The notes beneath the pieces are model-generated. The model saw only the letters and a program-made list of their open reading frames with translations. It made no database searches and was not told the DNA's origin. Below are positions 1-12,138 of a DNA stretch of 64,000 nt, one piece after another. Each line of letters starts with the position of its first letter. Position 1 is the stretch's first letter. Location of the stretch: NCBI GenBank assembly GCA_946699065.1, contig CAMPDV010001539.1, positions 1-64,000 on the forward strand, in the 5' to 3' direction. Made by a program: the position numbers and the translations under genes. This DNA comes from Loxodes magnus. Its lineage: Eukaryota; Ciliophora; Karyorelictea; Loxodida; Loxodidae.

Positions 1-830
1 TATCTACTAATAAAGAACTGATTAGTGTTATCTTTAAATTAAGGAAGCTTATAATTTAGATAGGTATGAAAGCATTTTAAAGTTGATTAAGTTAGTCTAA
101 AGAGAAATGTATTTAAGAATTATGCTAAAATTGTTAAGCTAATTAAAAACATCCATTTAGAGAATCATATGCCCATTACTAACCATTCCAATTTAATAAA
201 GAAGAAGCTATATCATTTGAGTATGTAAATATTAAGAAGTATAAAGTTAATTATAATTCATTACTTTAGTTATTAGATATTATTACGTATAAATGGATAC
301 ACTTAGTATCTCAAAATACTTACAAATGGATATCCAATAAACTTAATATTTCAAATATTTATAACTTAAGCAGGATTATTAGAATTCATTAAATATATCA
401 GATTTATAGAGCACTAACTATACCTATAACTAAACACAGTACCTAACTAATTATATTATTACTTCATTCCTTAATATCTTTATACATACACCCTTCTTAT
501 TACATTATTATATACTACTATATTCCAAATTACAATCTATCATAAACTTAAGATTAACAGATCTTTATTATACTGCTCTCATTATCATCTAGAATCTTAC
601 CAATACATTATAAATCTCTAAGTCAAAATGACATCTATTAAAATATTAAAAGGTATAGATAGTTTAATTATTGTAAGCTTACTATTATGAAGCTCTTATT
701 TTGCTTATTTACATTTCTTTCTAAAATTAAGATTTCTATTTATGCTTCTTAGTTTAACTTATATCATTAAGATTTATACCTGCTTCCTTCTTTACCACTA
801 CTTTATTAATGTAAGCTAATGCTTAAGTAC
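1..830. other. AT-rich stretch without a recognised gene
   Basis: No domain, RNA or repeat was recognised. Positions 12-420 on the plus strand read as a plausible protein when UAR is Gln and UGA is Trp (for example SYAHYQPFQFNKEEAISFEY around 165-225), and the same frame continues to the candidate at 831. The stretch 420-800 is pyrimidine-rich and reads poorly. It could be an exon followed by non-coding DNA. Confidence 0.3.
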
Positions 831-1336
831 ATGAGTGAGGGTAACTACTAAATATTCATTACCGAAGTATAAAAAGTGATTAAATAAACAGATTAAATAT
901 TTATTCTTTGAAAAGAACTCGGCCATTTTAAAGCTTAATAGAGAGTTCTCAAGATTGAAAAGTATGAGACGCTTTAATACTTTAAAGCACGACATTTTTA
1001 TTTAGAAGGATATTACCCCTTAAAATATAATCTTTAATACTTAATAGCATTCAATCAATATTCTCTCTAAAACAGATAGAGCTGAATAATCGAAACAACA
1101 TGGGCATTTAATAATTCAAAAGCTATAATATTTTCGTCAATTGTTCTAAATACAATTAATCTAACTTTGGTTCATTTATAGCTATTAGTATATTTCAATA
1201 AATACAAATAGCATATAAACTGAACAATTCTAGTTGAAGCATATAAAAGATTAGTTATCTTTAGCAGACATTACGAATCTTTTTAATGCTTCAATTATCT
1301 TAAATAGTTTTTAATTTAATCTAAATTGTCGTTCAA
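831..1336 (+). CDS. Candidate coding segment, unknown function
   Basis: An ATG at 831 opens a frame beginning MSEGNYQIFITEVQ that reads well under the UAR=Gln, UGA=Trp code for about 165 codons. It is rich in Tyr, Phe, Leu, Lys and Gln and contains stretches such as LWKELGHFKAQQRVLKIEKY and FKARHFYLEGYYPL, which have a helical, TPR-like look without a full motif. After about 1336 the composition turns into the Phe/Leu/Ile texture typical of AT-rich non-coding DNA here. No homologous family was recognised and no terminator can be identified with confidence. Because the code lacks fixed stops, the open frame itself is no evidence; only the amino-acid texture and the purine bias of the strand support it. 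Confidence 0.3.
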
Positions 1337-2207
1337 ATTTGTTTTTAATCATTTCATAGAATGATTAGATTTTTCTTTTTAGCTTAAATGTTTTAAAAAT
1401 ATGTTTATTTGTTATACTTTTAATATTCTTACTTTTAGCAAACTTTAGTTATTATTAACACAACCTTTAAGATTATTTTTATTCAAATTAAAATGTAATA
1501 TGAGACTTAAATTCTTCATACAATGTTTATATAGCTTCCTACTATTCAAAACTTAAAGGACACAAAATTCTCACTATCTTTAGCTGATTATCCTTTAAGA
1601 CTTATATGTAACCATCTATAACCATCTAAAATTTAAGATATTATTATCTTAAAAAGCAATATATACAAAGAAAATACTTAAATTAATACTAAGCTGTAAT
1701 TTATTAATTGCAAGAATCACAATTAAAAGTATCAAGTTTTAATACTTTTTACCATAATGCAAAATTATCCAATTCTACCTAGTTTTACTTTTAATTTTCC
1801 TGGCTTTAACTTTACGATTAAGTTTATACTTTCATTGATATTAGTACAAACTTAATCGTTTGCTAGATTATTAAATCCTTAAAATTAAATTAATTTCTTC
1901 TAGTTATTATTAATAACTCTTCAACTGCTTTTTAGTTTTTAGTCGGAAGTCTTTCTTTTTCCGAGTTATTTTGATAGGAAATTAACCTAATTTAATCAAT
2001 AGCTTATATTTGTGCAACTAGAAACTTCAAGTCTATTATTCTTATTTCACTTTTACTTTTATAAAGTTAAGACTTTTTACTATTTAAATCTTCATATCAA
2101 TATTAAAAAACCATGCCAACTATTTGTTAAGACTTTCAATAAAACGAAAAAAAAAGAGTGGTAGGTTCGTCAAATAACTCTTCCGCACAATCCTTAAAAA
2201 TAAAAAA
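1337..2207. other. AT-rich stretch, nothing recognised
   Basis: T-rich sequence with no repeat, RNA gene or protein domain that I can recognise on either strand. Confidence 0.4.
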
Positions 2208-2405
2208 ATGGAAAACCAGAACCATAATACAGAAAAACTAAAGAATAAACTAATCTCAAAGCTAGAAAAATAAGTTAATTCAAAGGGCAGGACGCTAATA
2301 CTATGAGACTGAATACGATTAAGATTGTGATGTTCCTTAAAAGGTGGAAGAACTTCGAAAAAAAGAAAAATTTGAATTTTAAGAATATATTGCTTCAAGA
2401 ATAAG
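2208..2405 (+). CDS. Small candidate coding segment with a frame change
   Basis: The ATG at 2208 starts MENQNHNTEKLKNKLISKLE. About 25 codons later the better reading moves by one base to QYYETEYDQDCDVPQKVEEL and RKKEKFEFQEYIASRIS, an acidic then charged helical segment. The strand is locally purine-rich, as expected for a coding strand. The frame change could be a short intron, a sequencing error or decay. I recognise no family. A long opposite-strand frame over 2120-2398 lacks any such texture and is treated as a shadow. Confidence 0.25.
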
Positions 2406-4504
2406 TGGCATAAATATCATTTATACACTTTTCATTTTTAAATTATAAAATTTATATTATCTGCTTAGAAAGACTCCTAAGAATAGAATCTACTTAGAGT
2501 TACTTTACTAAGTTATTTTAAAAGATTAATATCGCTTAGTAATTAAGAAAAAAATTAGGAAGAAATTATAATAGTTCTCTCTTATATAATTAAAGAAATT
2601 TATAAATTAATTTTAGTATATAATTGATTATTAAGGTTTCATACTTTGAGTAAATAGAAATTTTTTAGTCTTAAACACTTATAAATTTTTAACTAAAATC
2701 AGATATACTTGCAAAATGAATTTTAAACATAGTCTTCTAAAAGGATTGGATAAAATATAGCTGAAAATAAATAATTTAAAAACCTAAATCAAGAAAAATC
2801 GTTTAGGTAACAGACTAAGAGAGTGTTAGATAATCATAACAGATAAGTTTTAAAAGTTGAAGCTAAGTAGCAAAAATATAAACATTTGATCAAAAATTTT
2901 TATAATAAATGACTAGAACAATTTATTGTATTATATACAATTAACTTTGGCTATAAACCAAATCCACAAATTTCAATCGTCTGCTTTATGTATGAATGAA
3001 ATAAAAAGAAGATTGTACATATAAGACGAAGAAATATATTTTATGGAATACTAGATATGAATGAATAAGTAGATTTTGCTTAGGATAGAATGCTTTGAAA
3101 TAACCAAATGATTTTTTCAGCACTAGAACTTGCAAATCTTTAAAATTAAATAAATTAAATAAACTAAATAAAATTTTTATTAAATTTCTTCTTTTAAATA
3201 GATATTGCTAAGTCGAACTAAATTATAAAAATAAAAAAACTATTAAAAATTAAATTTATTAGTTTAGGCTTATTTTTGAATCAGCGTAAAACTTAATTTT
3301 CTTAATCTTTTGCTAAAAGAGAGAGTTAAGATGAAGGTTGTCAAATTTGATTCTTTTAATGGTAATTAATTATTTTTAAATTAAGTAACATTTATACCAG
3401 GAAATCAAAAATTTTCACTTTATTTACCAATTTTATTTAAGTTAAACATTTTTGAATATTTAGTCTTTAGTTATTAATTATAAATACCAAAAATTTTTAA
3501 TATGGTTTTTACAAATGTGACAGTGATTAGTTTCTAAATTAAGCTCTGAAAGACAAGCGCCTTAGATCCTCAGCTCCAATATCATTATAATAGGAATTTA
3601 CAATCTTCATAAAACAGATCAAACAATAATAAGCAAAGCTTTCTACCTTTTAACTTCTATTTAGTGTATAAGATCTAATAGTTATATTTATAAATATGAA
3701 TATTAAATACTTTATATCCTAAATTATTGTAATAGTTATAGAGTTATGTATCTAAAGAAATAATTAATTTATAGGTATTTATATTCATTTTATAAACAAT
3801 TTATACTATTTGATTATCTAATTTTTTAAAAAGATAAACATATAAATGCACTAATAAGATAGTTAGATACAATTATTTAGATTTTATCCTATTAAATCGA
3901 AAGATTCTCTTTAAATACTTAATCAGTTTTAATTTTTATGTAAATTTTTAAACATATAATTACTTGAGAAAATTAGAACTGGGAGTAGAGTTCATAGATG
4001 AAAGATTATATTTTATATATAAATTATTGAAATAAACCGAGAAATAGAAGCTTATAAAGATTCTAATAACGTAAAAAAATCAAATAATTTTTGTTTATCT
4101 ATTTTATTTTTTTTAAGTAAAACATCGAATAAATATAGTGCTAAGAGATTTCATTTTTTACATATACTGAAATATTTGAATTAAAAAATTTTAATAGAAA
4201 ATGGGTATATAAAATTATAGAAAAGTGTTGATTGCTTTCAGAATGCAATTAAATGGTAAACATAGTAATGATAAAATTATTTATTAGACTATTATTTCTT
4301 TTGTTTAAACATTTATTTAATTGATGTATTTATGTTAAAAATAAAGATAAAGAACTTTTAATTTTATTTTTGCAATTTCTTTATTTTTAAATCATTTATT
4401 AAGATATATTACATTTTTCAATAATATATCAACGTTTTTTATGATAGGAAATTTTTTAAGCAGGTGAAAGCTTTCTTGTTGTCGTTAAGTTTAAAATGTA
4501 TAAG
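2406..4504. other. AT-rich stretch without a recognised gene
   Basis: About 2 kb of very AT-rich DNA. Around 2700-3120 the plus strand is purine-rich and reads acceptably in more than one frame, so no frame can be chosen. No RNA gene, tandem repeat or known domain was seen. Confidence 0.35.
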
Positions 4505-5432
4505 AAGTACTATAAATTTAGAATAACAAACACAAAAATAAAACTTAGAATATTAAAACTAGAATGGTGATTATTATTTCTATAGAGCTAAGATCTTCCT
4601 TTAATTTTAAGATACTTTTTTATTCAATTATATTAATATATTTAAATAACTTTAATTATCTCTTAACTTTAATATTACTCTATTAATTTGCTTTAGATGT
4701 AATCTAGCTTAATAACTTTTTTAATTCTAATTAATTTTAAAATTCGAAAATCAAATAAAAATGGATATTATTCAAACTAAAACATAGAAACACTAACCCA
4801 CAGCAAAAAAGTAAAGATTTGCAAATATTTAGCAAATAAAGAAGAGATGAAAGATTAATCTTTCTATTTAAAATAACTAAATTGATAGAAGATTCTTACT
4901 CTATAGTCCATCTGATACTTTTACTATTAAAAATACTATGAAAGTTTAATCTAAGTAAAAAGAGCTTTAGCTAAAATAGAATTAGGAGATTGAGGAAAAA
5001 ATTTAGTGTATTTTCTTCTGATTGATTAAGATGAATTACATTTTATCTCCGGGAAAAGAATCTCCTTAAAAGTATAATATTTATAGTATTAAAGATTAGG
5101 AAAGCAATAGATTGGAACTATCTTTAGATCAAAAAATACTTAAAGGCAAAAGGTGATAAGGCCTGAAAATTTTAATAAGAGTGGAATTAGTGTAATGACT
5201 TTAAGATGAGTTAATCTAAGCAAACATTGAAATATGCCTAAAATTTTATCAAATCTGATGACTTTTTATAAGAGTCTGAATTTTACACAGCAATTAAAAT
5301 TCTGAAAATCCTTAAGACTTCCTGCTGATACTAAATTAAACTGAATCTCATTAAGTTCATAAAAAAGTAGAGTTTATGCATATCTTATAGCAAATAAAGA
5401 TACTGTAAGTATTATTTATTTAGATGCTACAA
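4505..5432 (+). repeat. Truncated copy R1 of the dispersed two-ORF element
   Basis: From about 4505 to 5432 the sequence aligns by eye with 47610-48525 and 56840-57760 and, inverted, with about 8880-9780. It covers only the leader of ORF2 and its N-terminal third: the ORF1 half and the C-terminal part are missing. In the diagnostic stretch before position 5060 it follows the alpha subfamily, shared with the copy at 46.2-50.0 kb (ATTACATTTTATCTCCGGG), rather than the beta subfamily of the 7.4-11.5 kb copy. After 5432 the sequence switches to unrelated coding-like DNA. Confidence 0.75.
4761..5432 (+). pseudogene. ORF2 N-terminal fragment of the dispersed element (copy R1)
   Basis: The ATG at 4761 gives MDIIQTKTQKHQPTAKKQRF, followed by a basic region and DRRFLLYSPSDTF, the family's conserved N-terminus. 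These features recur in the copies starting at 9525 (minus), 47860 and 57089, and more distantly at 24175 (minus), with synonymous and conservative differences, so the frame is supported by comparison rather than by openness. Conserved downstream blocks include RLELSLDQKILKGK and LKILIRVELVQWLQDEL, where the Trp is TGA. The reading degrades after about 5230 and the copy ends at 5432, so it is a truncated fragment. The function of the family is unknown. Confidence 0.6.
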
Positions 5433-6140
5433 GTATCTTCAACTTATCCTTAGTAGGAACTAACTAATAATAAGCAAGAAAAAGAGATTTACTAAAAGAA
5501 TACCATCAGAATAAGAGAATCAGTAATTAATCTTTGTAAAGTCAGGATAACTGTAAAAGCTAATCTTGGGTATCTTTAATACCAAGCATAAAACATTCAA
5601 CCTTTGAATAATTATTTTAGACTCAATTAAATAAGATTCTTTAAGAAGAAAATAATATAAAAGGTTATAATCAATTCCAATAGATTTCTCTAAATACGAC
5701 ATGCAACTAGATTCAGATACTATTGAGATACTTAGTGACGAATTAGTAATTTCAAACATTATAACCTATTTTAAACTAGGCTATTAGTAAACTTGAACGA
5801 GGTCTTGCTTATGGGATAAGAAAGTGAAATTTATCGTAGTAGCTAAGTATAGTGTAAAAAGTATTTTAAATGTCTAGAAGAAAAAGAAGGTAGTTTGTCT
5901 AATAATAAGATTTTCCAAACTATCTTTTATGCTGTGAAAATGATAAAGTACAAGGAAGCGGGAAGATGATTAGAGACTTGCTGAAGCAAATAAAATACTC
6001 TTAAAGAAACAGAAGCACTTCAAGAAATGGCTATTTGTATTCTACAAAGTAGCTAAATAAATCTAGCATTGAAATTTCTTCAGATAAAAGAAAAGAGTGA
6101 ATATTACAGTAGAGAAGACCTAAAGAGTAAACTTTCTTTA
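5433..6140 (+). CDS. Candidate coding region, unknown function
   Basis: Immediately after the truncated repeat the plus strand becomes purine-rich, and one frame (codons starting at 5401+3n) reads naturally for about 235 codons. Segments include SGQLQKLILGIFNTKHKTFN, DMQLDSDTIEILSDELVISN and EDDQRLAEANKILLKKQKHF, the last a charged helix typical of a coiled coil. UAA, UAG and UGA all occur as sense codons. No domain was recognised and neither a start nor a terminator is certain. It may be the remnant of the gene into which R1 was inserted, or another domain of a longer element protein. Confidence 0.35.
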
Positions 6141-7011
6141 TTTTTCTTATTAATTTTATAAAATCGATTAAAGATATTCTCCAACTAAAATTGTTAAACA
6201 TGAAAAGACACTATAATAAAATAAATTTAGAGGATTTGAAGTGACTAATTTTAACTAAATTCGTATCAAAAGTATCTTATGTCGTTACATCTTAACAGTG
6301 AAGATTCTTTAATATTTGATTTAAATTTAATAGTCTTTGTCTTATTATTGAATTATATTACTAAGTAATCTTTCTAACTTTAATATCTTCGATATTAACC
6401 CTTCACCTAGTTAAGTATTTTAACTTGTCCTATAGTTAGATTTCATTCTTACAATAAAATAATTCGTTATCATTTAACTGTCATTAATACATAATAAAAT
6501 AAGTAAATCACTTTAAATAAAAAGATCTAAGCTACGCTTTATATATTTAGGACTGGTTTTACATCATTAATTTCTTTATTATACTCTTAAATAATTAAAA
6601 AGTATTGTATTTATAAAATAGACACTTTAGTATATTAAAACCTATTTTCAATGAAGAGATCTTTAATTTATCTTAGTATTATTAATATCCAACTTGTATA
6701 TGTTTAATAATAATCTACTTATTTAAAAAGCCTTAGAAAGTTATATTTCATATATTAGCATTTATTAACTTAATAGCTTCTATTATATATAATTAAACTA
6801 ACTCTTATCTTATTAACATTTACAGCTTGTAGATTTATGATAATTATTTTATAGATATTCATTATCAATATTTGCTTACCAAGTAATTATAGAGCTGTTT
6901 TTATAAATTGATATCATCTTTAAACAAAATATTACTTCTCTAACTTAATTAATTGCTAACCTAAAAAATCAATATACTATCATCTAAATTGAAGTACCCT
7001 AAGGTATTAAG
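6141..7011. other. AT-rich stretch, nothing recognised
   Basis: Mixed, T-rich sequence without a protein domain, RNA gene or tandem repeat that I could see. Confidence 0.4.
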
Positions 7012-7385
7012 ACTATGAATTTAACTATCTTAGAATTTTCTTTCAGATTCGATAAAAGGTTGCAAATATAAGATATAATGAGTAAAGAGGTATATTCATT
7101 AATATATTCTGCTACTGATACTAAAACTGGTAAATATGCAGTAATTTAGATACTAAAAGTTTTTAAACATAAGAAACATGCTAAGAAGCTCTTAAAAGTA
7201 CGAAAGATATTAAGATTTCTTAAGCATGGAAACATCTTAGTACTGTTGAGATATTAAACTATCTTAAGACAAGGAATTAGCAGATTTCTATCCATTTATA
7301 TTTTAGCTAAATTAGTAAGAATAGATAGAGCTGATTATTAATCATGATAACTAGCCAATAATTGATTATAATAATTTGATATTCT
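7012..7385 (+). pseudogene. MAP-kinase-like N-lobe fragment, truncated
   Basis: Translation from the ATG at 7012 gives a protein-kinase N-lobe in MAP-kinase style: IYSATDTKTGKYAV (strands around the ATP site), then KKHAKKLLKVRKILRFLKHG, matching the AxR-LRE-KxLRFLxHxNI region of the family. After a one-base frame change the reading continues as LADFYPFIFQL and INHDNQPIIDYNN, matching the hinge and helix D-E region. The lysine of the VAIK motif is absent (the aligned stretch reads YAVIQI), and the glycine loop is poor. The fragment ends where the dispersed element begins (about 7393), and no catalytic HRD or DFG segment follows it on the far side. It is most likely a dead gene split or truncated by the insertion. 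Identification rests on motif pattern only. Confidence 0.5.
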
Positions 7386-7419
7386 CGTGATGTTATCAAA
7401 AGGAATTAGTCCTAAAGTT

Positions 7420-9525
7420 TTAAAGCCAATAGATGTTCTCAAGCAACTTTAAAGATTTTATTTAAGAATTTTTGGCATGATTAGTATATCTCTTAAGCTT
7501 TTGATTTATTCAATTAAAATGATAAACTTAATTTTATATTCTTCAGCCCTTGATTAATTTAAGTTATGACTTAAATTAAATCAAGATATTTTTTAAGGTC
7601 TATTTAATTAAGTGACTATATCTCCTTATTTTTTTGAAGAACTTTTTCAAAAATATCCCTGAGTTCTCATAAGTAACTAGGCACTAATAATTAAAAAATC
7701 TTATTATTTCATGTGATTTGTTTTTTACTCTTGCTTATTATATTTATTTATTTCTATCCTTCTTGAATCCTCCAAATATTTTAAGGAGTTAGTGGCTAAT
7801 TTTTTTCAATTCCTACCAATTTAGTCTTTATTTTAGTTACAGTCATTTAAAAATCGCTCAAACAGTTTATTATTATTTTTTTGCTTCAATTTAGCAAATT
7901 TTTCTGCAATACTTATTAAATTTGCACTAATTGGCAAGCTTCCACCTTGCCAGAATATTCTTATAATAATCTAAGTATTTATTTTAGATTTTTTAGCAAG
8001 ATATATTAGGAACTATATACTTTTCTCTTAGTGAAATTTGGTAGCCATTTATATCTTTTTCGAATATAGTTTCAGATATCTTTTATCAGATTAACTCCCA
8101 AGCTCAACTAAGTTATTTAAAGTTGTTTTCTACAATTTTTCTTAATTTTATTTCTCAATAATCTGAAATCAAAGCTTCTAAGAATTACATAAACTTAAAG
8201 TTCATTTAAGTTTGAATGCTGAAAGTTCCAATTCAGTCTACTTTAATTTTTGGGTGCTCAATTAGAGCTACTGATGACTCAATATTATTCAGGAGAAGTT
8301 TCTTTTTTATGCTAAATAAATAATCCAGATGCTTCTAAAGTTTATTTAGGAAACTATAGGGTCTTCTTCATATTTATATAAGGACTATTTTCAGTCGGTA
8401 AATGTTCTAAAGTAATCAATCTAACTTTTCATCCTAGCACTTAGTTGCATGAATCTGCTTTTTAATTCTTCAGAATTGACCAAGAAACTTATAATTTTCA
8501 CTTAAGCTTATAATTTTTCCTTTCAAGCATCACCATCTCTAGTTCTTGCTAAGCTTTCTCTACTTTATTAATTAGAGCTGGACTCTATATATTATCTTAC
8601 AAATTCCAAAATTAATTGTGAGGAATTAAGAACACTTGAAGTCGAGCTTGTTAAAAGAAAAAGCTTAATTTCTAATATCTATTTATAGGTACTTAAAATT
8701 TTGCTGCTAAGCTATAAATTATCTCTTAGAATCCGTTTTAAGCTCATAATTGTTTTTTAGATTGAATAACTGCTATTTATTTCAGCTTGCTATAGATCTA
8801 AGTCATTTGAACTTTTAAGATCTAAATTCTTGGCATGTTCTATAATAAAAAAGGATTTTTCTAGCGTCTAAATAAATAATACTTACAGTATTCTTTTGTT
8901 ATAAGATATGCATAAACTCTACTTTTTAAGAACTAAATGTGACTCAGTTTAATTTAGTATTTGTGAGAAACCTTAGTGGTTTTCGAAATTTTGCTGTTAT
9001 GAAAAATTCAGATTCTTCCTAAAACATCTTCAAGTTTGAAACATTTTTGGACATATTTCAATGTTTACTAAAATTAGCCCATGGAACTAGTTCTACTCTG
9101 ATTAGAATCTTCAGATCTTATCATTTTTTGCCTTTACTTATTTTTTGATTGAAATATAGTTCCAGAGTTAATGTCTTTTGATACTCTTTATTACTATAAA
9201 TATTATAATTTTAAGGGGATTCCTTTTTTTCTTGGAGATCAAAGGTAATTTAATCTTTGATTAATCAGAAGCAAATACGCTGAAGACATCTCTCGATTTC
9301 CTAGTTCTATTTGAGCTCCAGGTCTTTTTTCTTAGATTGGGTCTTTCTAATATTTTTAATTGCAAAACTATCAGATGGACTGTAGAATAAGAATCCTCTA
9401 TCAATTTAATTATTTTAAATAGAAAGGTTAATCTTTCATCTCTTCTTTATTTTCTAAATATTGGCAAATCTTTACTTTTTTGCTGTGGGCTAGTGGTTCT
9501 ATGTTGTAATTTGAATATTATCCAT
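7420..9525 (-). pseudogene. ORF2 of element copy R2, decayed
   Basis: It starts MDNIQITTQNHQPTAKKQRF and runs through the family blocks LELKQNQEIE, LKILIRVELVPW, RESLARTRDGDAWKEKL, MKSQIDYFRTFTDWKQSLYK and FRSIWII. TGA falls where sister copies also have TGA or TGG, which supports Trp. Frame changes occur relative to the copies at 47860 and 57089, so I call it a pseudogene; intron or error explanations remain possible. The protein would be about 700 residues, rich in Lys, Gln, Leu and Trp, with probable coiled-coil stretches. No enzymatic motif was recognised. Confidence 0.5.
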
Positions 9526-10539
9526 TTTATTTTATTTTCGAATTTTAAAATTAACTAGAATTAAAAAAGTTATTAAGCTAGATTACATCTAAAGCAAATT
9601 AATAGAGTAGAATTAAAGTTAAGAGATAATTAAAGTTATTTAGTTTTATTACTATATATTTAAATAAAAAGTATCTTAAAATTAAAGGAAGATATTAGCT
9701 CTATAGAAATAATAATCACCATTCTAGTTTTAATATTCTAAGTTTTATTTTTGTGTTTGTTATTCTAAATTTATAAATATTTCGTATTTGTATTTTAATT
9801 CTTTCTTATGACCCAACCACATAAATAATTAAGGCTAACTATAGATTCTATTAATCAATCTACATCATAATTTAAGACACTATTTAAATACTTGAGGTAA
9901 ATAAATTTATAATTGTTTGTTATATTAGTGATTATATCTATAATCTTAAATTTAATTATTCTAACTGTGTATCAAGCATAGTATTTCATATATTTTATTT
10001 TAAAATCTTTAGTATCTTTCTAATATTTTAAGATAGTTATCAGCTAATGTAATTCATTCAATTATTTTAATGGAAATATTGCTTAATAAGTAAAATATAA
10101 TATGGTAATAAAATAAATAGTAATGATAGTAATATAAGATATCTATTGATTAAGATTAACTTAAGAAAGGAATATTTAATTTATTATTTAATTTTAAAAT
10201 ACTAAGCTTCTTAATAGTGGCTATTAAGCCTTAGTTAAATTACATATATAAGCTTACTAATGCTATTATTTTTAACTTTAATTTTATTATTAATTTCCTT
10301 TATTTAGTTATAATACTTTATTATTTTAGCTATAGACATTTCCTTATAATTAAATACATTTAGTAGTTATAGATTATTTAGTGCTTCTTTTATCTATTAT
10401 TTATAAAGTTTATATTTTAAAGATTGCTAAGAATAATAACTTAAATATAGGTAAATTAAAAATTTATATTCTGGCATTTATCTTTTTTATATTTCTTCAG
10501 CTTTTGCAAGATCCAAAGGTAAGTTTTATAATTTCCTAA

Positions 10540-11010
10540 TTTAAACTTAAGATATCTTAAATAATTTTGTGAAATCATTGTTAAAACTCCCTCAGTCACT
10601 TTCTATGAGTAGATGCTAACATAATTTTACTAGAGAAAATTAAAATTGGCTTTCTAGATTGATTTCATTTAGCTTATTTCCTATATTTTTTCTTACATTA
10701 AATATCTTTCTTTAAATTCTATTTTTCTCTTTCTATTTATAGAATTGAAGGCTGTAGCTCATTTTAGGTCTTAAGTTAGCTTAATTTATTTATTTTTGCT
10801 AATTTTTCAATTATTTAATGAATTATTTATTTTCTTTTTACTATGATTCCTCTGGATCTCTAATTAAAATTTAATCTGATTATAACACTTTCTATTTGTT
10901 TATTTAAACATCTTAGAGTTTGCTTTTATCGAATATTTTTAGTGCTTTATATTTATTCTGCTCAATAAATCCTTTTTCTCTTAAAAAAAATAGTTTCTAA
11001 TAGTTTCAGT
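10540..11010 (-). CDS. ORF1 of element copy R2, basic coiled-coil-like protein
   Basis: Reading the minus strand with UAR=Gln gives REKGFIEQNKYKALKIF, KSKLQDVQINKQKVLQSD and the block MSYSLQFYKQKEKNRI. The sister copy at 55490-55980 reads REKRLIGQNKYKSLQNI and MSYIFQFYKWKEKNRI in the corresponding frame, so the frame is conserved while the DNA has diverged. The product is strongly basic and helix-forming. By analogy with the first ORF of many elements it might bind nucleic acid, but no domain supports that. It lies upstream of ORF2 in the same direction, separated by about 1 kb of AT-rich spacer. Confidence 0.4.
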
Positions 11011-11553
11011 AAATCCTTAAAGTCTTAAGATTTTAACTTTCTAATATCTATTAATTTCTTTTAGATTTATAACTTAAACTTTCTTTTTCCGAATAGTTTC
11101 TCAGTTAGTCTAGATGCAGGTAAGATTTTAATTAAAATTCCTAAGGTATTAAAACTTTGATTGCTACCAGTTAAGTCTAAAATTTTTTAATTAAAGTGAA
11201 ATAGGAAGTTTTCTTTAATTTAATTAAGATATATATTAAATTAAAGATATATTAATATATTAATAATAGAAATACTTTTAGTTTAATAGTCTACTAATTA
11301 TTATCTTCCTTATTATTTAAATTATACTAACTCTCTTTATCTAAACTTAAGTCTCATTATTATTATTTTAATAAACCCCTTATTTTTAAATAAGATGATA
11401 ATATTAGTTTGATTAAATAATTTATAAATAAAAGATTAAAATTTAAATAATATTTAAAAAACAATCAAGCAAATTAATAATCATTTTAATAAAACAAATT
11501 ATTCCAAATATTATTAGATAAATTACTAATTTATATTCATAATAAAACATTAA

Positions 11554-12120
11554 ATGTTAAAGGAAATATATCTTTATTTAGATTACTTCAACAAGGATAC
11601 AGAACAATATCAAAAATGAGAACATTACAATTATAATGAAGCAATGAGCAAGGATTACAGAGAAGCTAATAAAAATGATAAACAAGAAATACTTCAAAAT
11701 TAATATTTTAAACTTTCTATACTTTAAATTCTTAGTAATTTTAGTAATTATGGATAAAGTTACTAAATTTTAAGATCTTTAAAATATTTGAAGGTTATAT
11801 AGTATTTGTTTAGTCAATCTGCGATTAATAATAAATATTTAATGCTTTAGAAATGTGTTAAACATATTTTTAATCCCTGTATTTTTAGTAATTTTCTATA
11901 GCACTTTAGTTTGAAAAAGATCTTGAATTGTAAAAAAATCCCTATATAAACATAAACTATGAAAGACAAATTTTAATTATCAACTCGTTGTTAAGGTACA
12001 GATTCTTCACAAAGGTTTATAAATCCTTTTTTATATAAGTCTTTTCTAAAATATGAGGTTCAATTTTCAGAACAATTAATTTGCAAAAAGTTAAAGTTTT
12101 AGATTCGTATAGATAATAAT
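11554..12120 (+). CDS. Candidate coding region, unknown function
   Basis: Starting at the ATG at 11554 the plus strand reads MLKEIYLYLDYFNKDTEQYQ and then NEAMSKDYREANKNDKQEIL, a purine-rich, charged stretch up to about 11705. The same frame remains readable to about 12120 (for example QLSTRCQGTDSSQRFINPFL) but is more Phe/Leu-rich, and no TGA appears as a natural terminator before the convergent gene at 12139. The first 50 codons are the best supported. No family was recognised. It sits just outside the 5' end of element copy R2. Confidence 0.35.
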
Positions 12121-12138
12121 AACAAATTTTTATTAATA

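Larger units (their letters stand above)
7393..11545 (-). mobile_element. Full-length copy R2 of the dispersed two-ORF element
   Basis: In reverse orientation this segment aligns by eye with 55010-59260 over its whole length and with 46232-50015 over most of it. It has the 5' leader (about 11000-11545), ORF1 (about 10540-11010), a long AT-rich spacer and ORF2 (9525 down to about 7420). I see no long terminal repeats, no terminal inverted repeats and no clear target-site duplication, and no DDE, tyrosine-recombinase, reverse-transcriptase or polymerase-B motif. Mobility is inferred only from copy number, dispersed positions and both orientations. It belongs to the beta subfamily, and its 3' end abuts the MAP-kinase-like fragment. 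Confidence 0.65.

Noticed and set aside
7390..7450. C-terminal kinase catalytic loop following the MAP-kinase-like fragment
   Set aside because: The apparent match overlaps the 3' end of element copy R2 on the other strand, which aligns with 49960-50015; the kinase similarity was accidental.
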